Assembly (NCBI GenBank): GCA_903930165.1
Contig: CAIYXO010000403.1
Span: 1 to 8,018 of the forward strand
Length of the DNA: 8,018 bases
Origin: an uncultured Verrucomicrobiota bacterium
Lineage (GTDB): Bacteria; Verrucomicrobiota; Verrucomicrobiia; Limisphaerales; UBA9464
Reading direction: 5' to 3'
Numbering within the stretch: position 1 is the first letter of the stretch; each line of letters starts with the position of its first letter. The translations under genes were made by a program, and so were the position numbers. The notes under the pieces are model-generated. The model did no database searches and was not told the origin of the DNA. It saw only the letters and a program-made list of their open reading frames with translations. Shown piece after piece: positions 6,168-8,018 of the stretch.

Positions 6168-7469
6168 ATGAACTCCGAACCCGCAAACCGCCGGACCTTC
6201 CTGAAGTCCGGTTCCACCGCCGCCGCCATCGCCATCGCCGCACCGGCCATCCTGGTCCGCGAGCGGGCCTTCGCGGCCAACACGGACACCATCCGAATCG
6301 GCCTCGTCGGCTGTGGCGGCCGCGGCACCGGCGCCGCCGGCAATGCGATGGACGCGGACAAGAACCTGATCCTGGTCGCGATGGGCGACGTCTTCGAGGA
6401 CCAGCTCAACCAGAGCCATGCAGGCCTGGACAAGCAGTATCCGGGACGGGTGCAGGTCCCGCCGGAGAAGCGTTTCACCGGACTCGACGCCTTCCAGAAG
6501 GTGATCGACGCCGACGTCGATGTCGTCCTGCTCGCTTCGCCCCCGGGATTCCGCCCGCAGCACCTGCGCTATGCGGTCGAGAAGGGCAAACACGTGTTCT
6601 GCGAGAAGCCGATGGCGACCGACGGCCCCGGCATCCGTCACGTGATGGAATCCGTCCGGATCGCGAAGGAGAAGAAGCTCAACATCGTGGCCGGCTATTG
6701 CTGGCGCTACTCCTATCCCCAGATGGAGTTCTTCAAGCGCATCAACGACGGGGAACTCGGAGAGGTCCTCGCGATGTACGGCACCTACCTGACCGGCCCG
6801 GTGAAGCCGATGCAGGCGCCGGAGCAGCGCAAGGCCGGGATGACCGACCTCGAATGGCAGCTCCGCAACTGGATGAACTTCACCTGGCTCGCCGGCGACG
6901 GCTTCGTCGAGCAGTGCATCCACACCGTGGACAAGATGATGTGGACGTTTGGCGACAAGCCGCCCGCGAAGTGCGTCGCCAATGGCGGTCGGGTCCATCC
7001 GAACTACCAGGGCAACATCTTCGACCACGTCACCGCGACCTATGAATGGTCGAATGGGGTGCGCGGCGTCGTCGCCCAGCGCCAGATCGCCAACTGCTAC
7101 AACGACAACAGCGACTACGTCCTGGGTGCGAAGGGCAAGGGCTGGAACGGCTGGACCAATTCGATGTTCAAGAATGCCGACGGCACGCCGGGTTGGCGCT
7201 ACCGGGGCGAGAAGCCCGACATGTACGTCGTGGAGCACCAGTACCTCTACCGTTCGATCCGCGCCGGTGAGGTCCACAACGACGGCGACCGCATGGTGAC
7301 CAGCACTCTGGCCGGCATCATGGGCCGCCTCGCCGCCTACACCGGTCAGGAAGTCACTTGGGAACAGGCCCTCAATTCCAAGATCCAGCTCGTGCCGGAG
7401 AAGCTCAGCTGGGACATGACCTTGGGCATCGATCCGCTGCCGATGCCGGGCAAGACCAAGATGGCCTGA
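6168..7469 (+). CDS. Tat-exported Gfo/Idh/MocA-family oxidoreductase
   Basis: This encodes 433 residues from ATG 6168, ending at TGA 7467-7469; an in-frame ATG at 6135 is the alternative. The N-terminus is a twin-arginine signal: NRRTFLK at 7-13, a hydrophobic AAAIAIAAPAIL stretch, and a likely cut after RAFA (33-36). A Rossmann NAD(P)-binding domain follows, with IGLVGCGGRG at 44-53. The family hallmark EKP is at 146-148 (HVFCEKPMATD), where the Lys usually contributes to catalysis. GYCWRYSYPQ (177-185) and EQCIHTVDKMMW (248-259) follow; His252 is the candidate catalytic histidine of the C-terminal alpha/beta substrate-binding domain. Length is usual for the family. Members oxidise or reduce sugars, inositols and derivatives using NAD(P), and some Tat-exported members carry a tightly bound cofactor. 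The exact substrate cannot be read from sequence. It is divergent from the mosaic-protein gene, followed by an intrinsic terminator, and then by a sugar isomerase-like gene, which supports a role in sugar or polyol conversion. Family assignment is firm. Confidence 0.95.
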   Translation: MNSEPANRRTFLKSGSTAAAIAIAAPAILVRERAFAANTDTIRIGLVGCGGRGTGAAGNAMDADKNLILVAMGDVFEDQLNQSHAGLDKQYPGRVQVPPEKRFTGLDAFQKVIDADVDVVLLASPPGFRPQHLRYAVEKGKHVFCEKPMATDGPGIRHVMESVRIAKEKKLNIVAGYCWRYSYPQMEFFKRINDGELGEVLAMYGTYLTGPVKPMQAPEQRKAGMTDLEWQLRNWMNFTWLAGDGFVEQCIHTVDKMMWTFGDKPPAKCVANGGRVHPNYQGNIFDHVTATYEWSNGVRGVVAQRQIANCYNDNSDYVLGAKGKGWNGWTNSMFKNADGTPGWRYRGEKPDMYVVEHQYLYRSIRAGEVHNDGDRMVTSTLAGIMGRLAAYTGQEVTWEQALNSKIQLVPEKLSWDMTLGIDPLPMPGKTKMA

Positions 7470-7493
7470 AGGCCGTCCGTCCGCGCCTTTGTC

Positions 7494-7533
7494 AGGCCGG
7501 ATCCGTCGGCCCGCCCGTCGGATCCGGCCTTTT
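7494..7533 (+). terminator. Strong rho-independent terminator after the oxidoreductase gene
   Basis: AGGCCGGATCCG (7494-7505) and CGGATCCGGCCT (7519-7530) form a perfect 12 bp stem. The 13-base loop can add CGG/CCG pairs beyond a T-T mismatch. A run of four T follows (7530-7533). It starts 25 bases after the oxidoreductase stop and ends 60 bases before the next start, so it should reduce read-through into the isomerase gene. The T-run is short, so termination may be partial. Confidence 0.8.
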
Positions 7534-7593
7534 CCATCTCCATCCGCACCCCTTGGTTCCGCGAATCCCGAAAACGTCCGCACGTCTCCCATC

Positions 7594-8018
7594 ATGAACC
7601 GTCGATCGTTCCTGCGACTCTCCGCCACCGCTGGCGCCGCATTGCCCCTCCTCGCCCAGGACACGGCCCCGAAGCGTCGTATCCGCAAGGGCATCATGTG
7701 GGGCACGGTCGGCGTCCCGGGCTCCACCCTTGAGAAGATGCAGGCCATCAAGGAGGCCGGATTCGAGGGTGTCGAGCCGATGGGAGGCATGGACAACAAG
7801 GAGGTGATCGCGGCCTTGGAGGCCACGGGTCTCAAGGCGGGTTCGGTCTGCTGCCACACCCATTGGGCGAAGCCGCTTTCCAGTCCCAATCCCGCCGACC
7901 GCGAGGTGGGCGTCGAGGGATTGAAGCTGTCGCTTCGGGACGCGAAGGCGTACGGCGCGCCGGCCGTCCTCCTGGTGCCGGCGGTGGTGAGCAAGGAGGT
8001 CAGCTATGCCGACGCCTA
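7594..8018 (+). CDS. Tat-exported sugar phosphate isomerase/epimerase-like TIM-barrel protein (3' end outside window)
   Basis: ATG 7594 opens a frame that runs off the right edge after 141 residues. It begins with a Tat signal (NRRSFLRLS at 2-10, then ATAGAALPLLAQ). The mature start matches the xylose-isomerase-like / AP endonuclease 2 TIM barrel: first strand KGIMWGTVG (32-40), helix and second strand EKMQAIKEAGFEGVEPMG (47-64) with Glu61, KAGSVCCHTHW (81-91), and the third helix-strand unit LSLRDAKAYGAPAVLLVPA (112-130). Relatives are metal-dependent isomerases or epimerases of sugars and inositols, such as 3-ketosugar or inosose-type enzymes. The C-terminal metal ligands are outside the window, so activity cannot be checked. 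It lies 124 bases after the oxidoreductase gene with a terminator between. There is no Shine-Dalgarno sequence. Family is confident; substrate unknown. Confidence 0.88.
   Translation, partial: MNRRSFLRLSATAGAALPLLAQDTAPKRRIRKGIMWGTVGVPGSTLEKMQAIKEAGFEGVEPMGGMDNKEVIAALEATGLKAGSVCCHTHWAKPLSSPNPADREVGVEGLKLSLRDAKAYGAPAVLLVPAVVSKEVSYADA

Noticed and set aside
6165..7994. 609-codon minus-strand frame across both sugar-enzyme genes
   Set aside because: It is antisense to two genes with unmistakable Tat signals and family motifs, crosses the terminator, and has no family-like features.

Overview
The window looks like a high-GC chromosomal segment from a member of the Verrucomicrobiota or a close PVC relative. 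This rests on protein style, not on a marker gene. All four coding regions carry export signals. The two left-hand genes are large modular surface or secreted proteins with features I associate with Verrucomicrobiota: a DUF1800 protein interrupted by a carbohydrate-binding-type beta-sandwich, and a beta-helix / TSP3 / LamG-like / caspase-fold mosaic protein. The two right-hand genes are Tat-signal sugar enzymes (Gfo/Idh/MocA oxidoreductase and a xylose-isomerase-like TIM barrel), a pairing common in Planctomycetota and Verrucomicrobiota.

Layout. On the minus strand, 2014 down to the left edge is a DUF1800 protein, incomplete at its C-terminus. Positions 2015-2375 form a 361-base gap with no convincing gene. 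It holds a dense cluster of GTTTCC/GGAAAC elements and two competing inverted repeats. Still on the minus strand, 6020 down to 2376 encodes a 1214-residue exported multidomain protein. Its C-terminal third resembles the gingipain (C25) / caspase fold but seems to lack the catalytic Cys and carries a four-cysteine insert. A 147-base divergent intergenic region (6021-6167) contains a perfect 7-2-7 palindrome near the oxidoreductase start. On the plus strand, 6168-7469 is the complete Gfo/Idh/MocA oxidoreductase, followed by a strong intrinsic terminator (7494-7533). A TIM-barrel sugar isomerase/epimerase gene starts at 7594 and runs off the right edge.

How the genes may fit together. The minus-strand pair may be co-transcribed, with the mosaic protein first, and both products go to the cell surface or periplasm. 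DUF1800 genes are often next to DUF1501 genes, so a DUF1501 gene may lie just left of this window. The plus-strand pair probably acts on sugars or sugar derivatives in the periplasm, but the terminator between them suggests they are not simply one transcript. No RNA genes, insertion sequences, CRISPR arrays or prophage genes were seen. Shine-Dalgarno sequences are absent or weak at most chosen starts, so starts were picked mainly from signal-peptide geometry.
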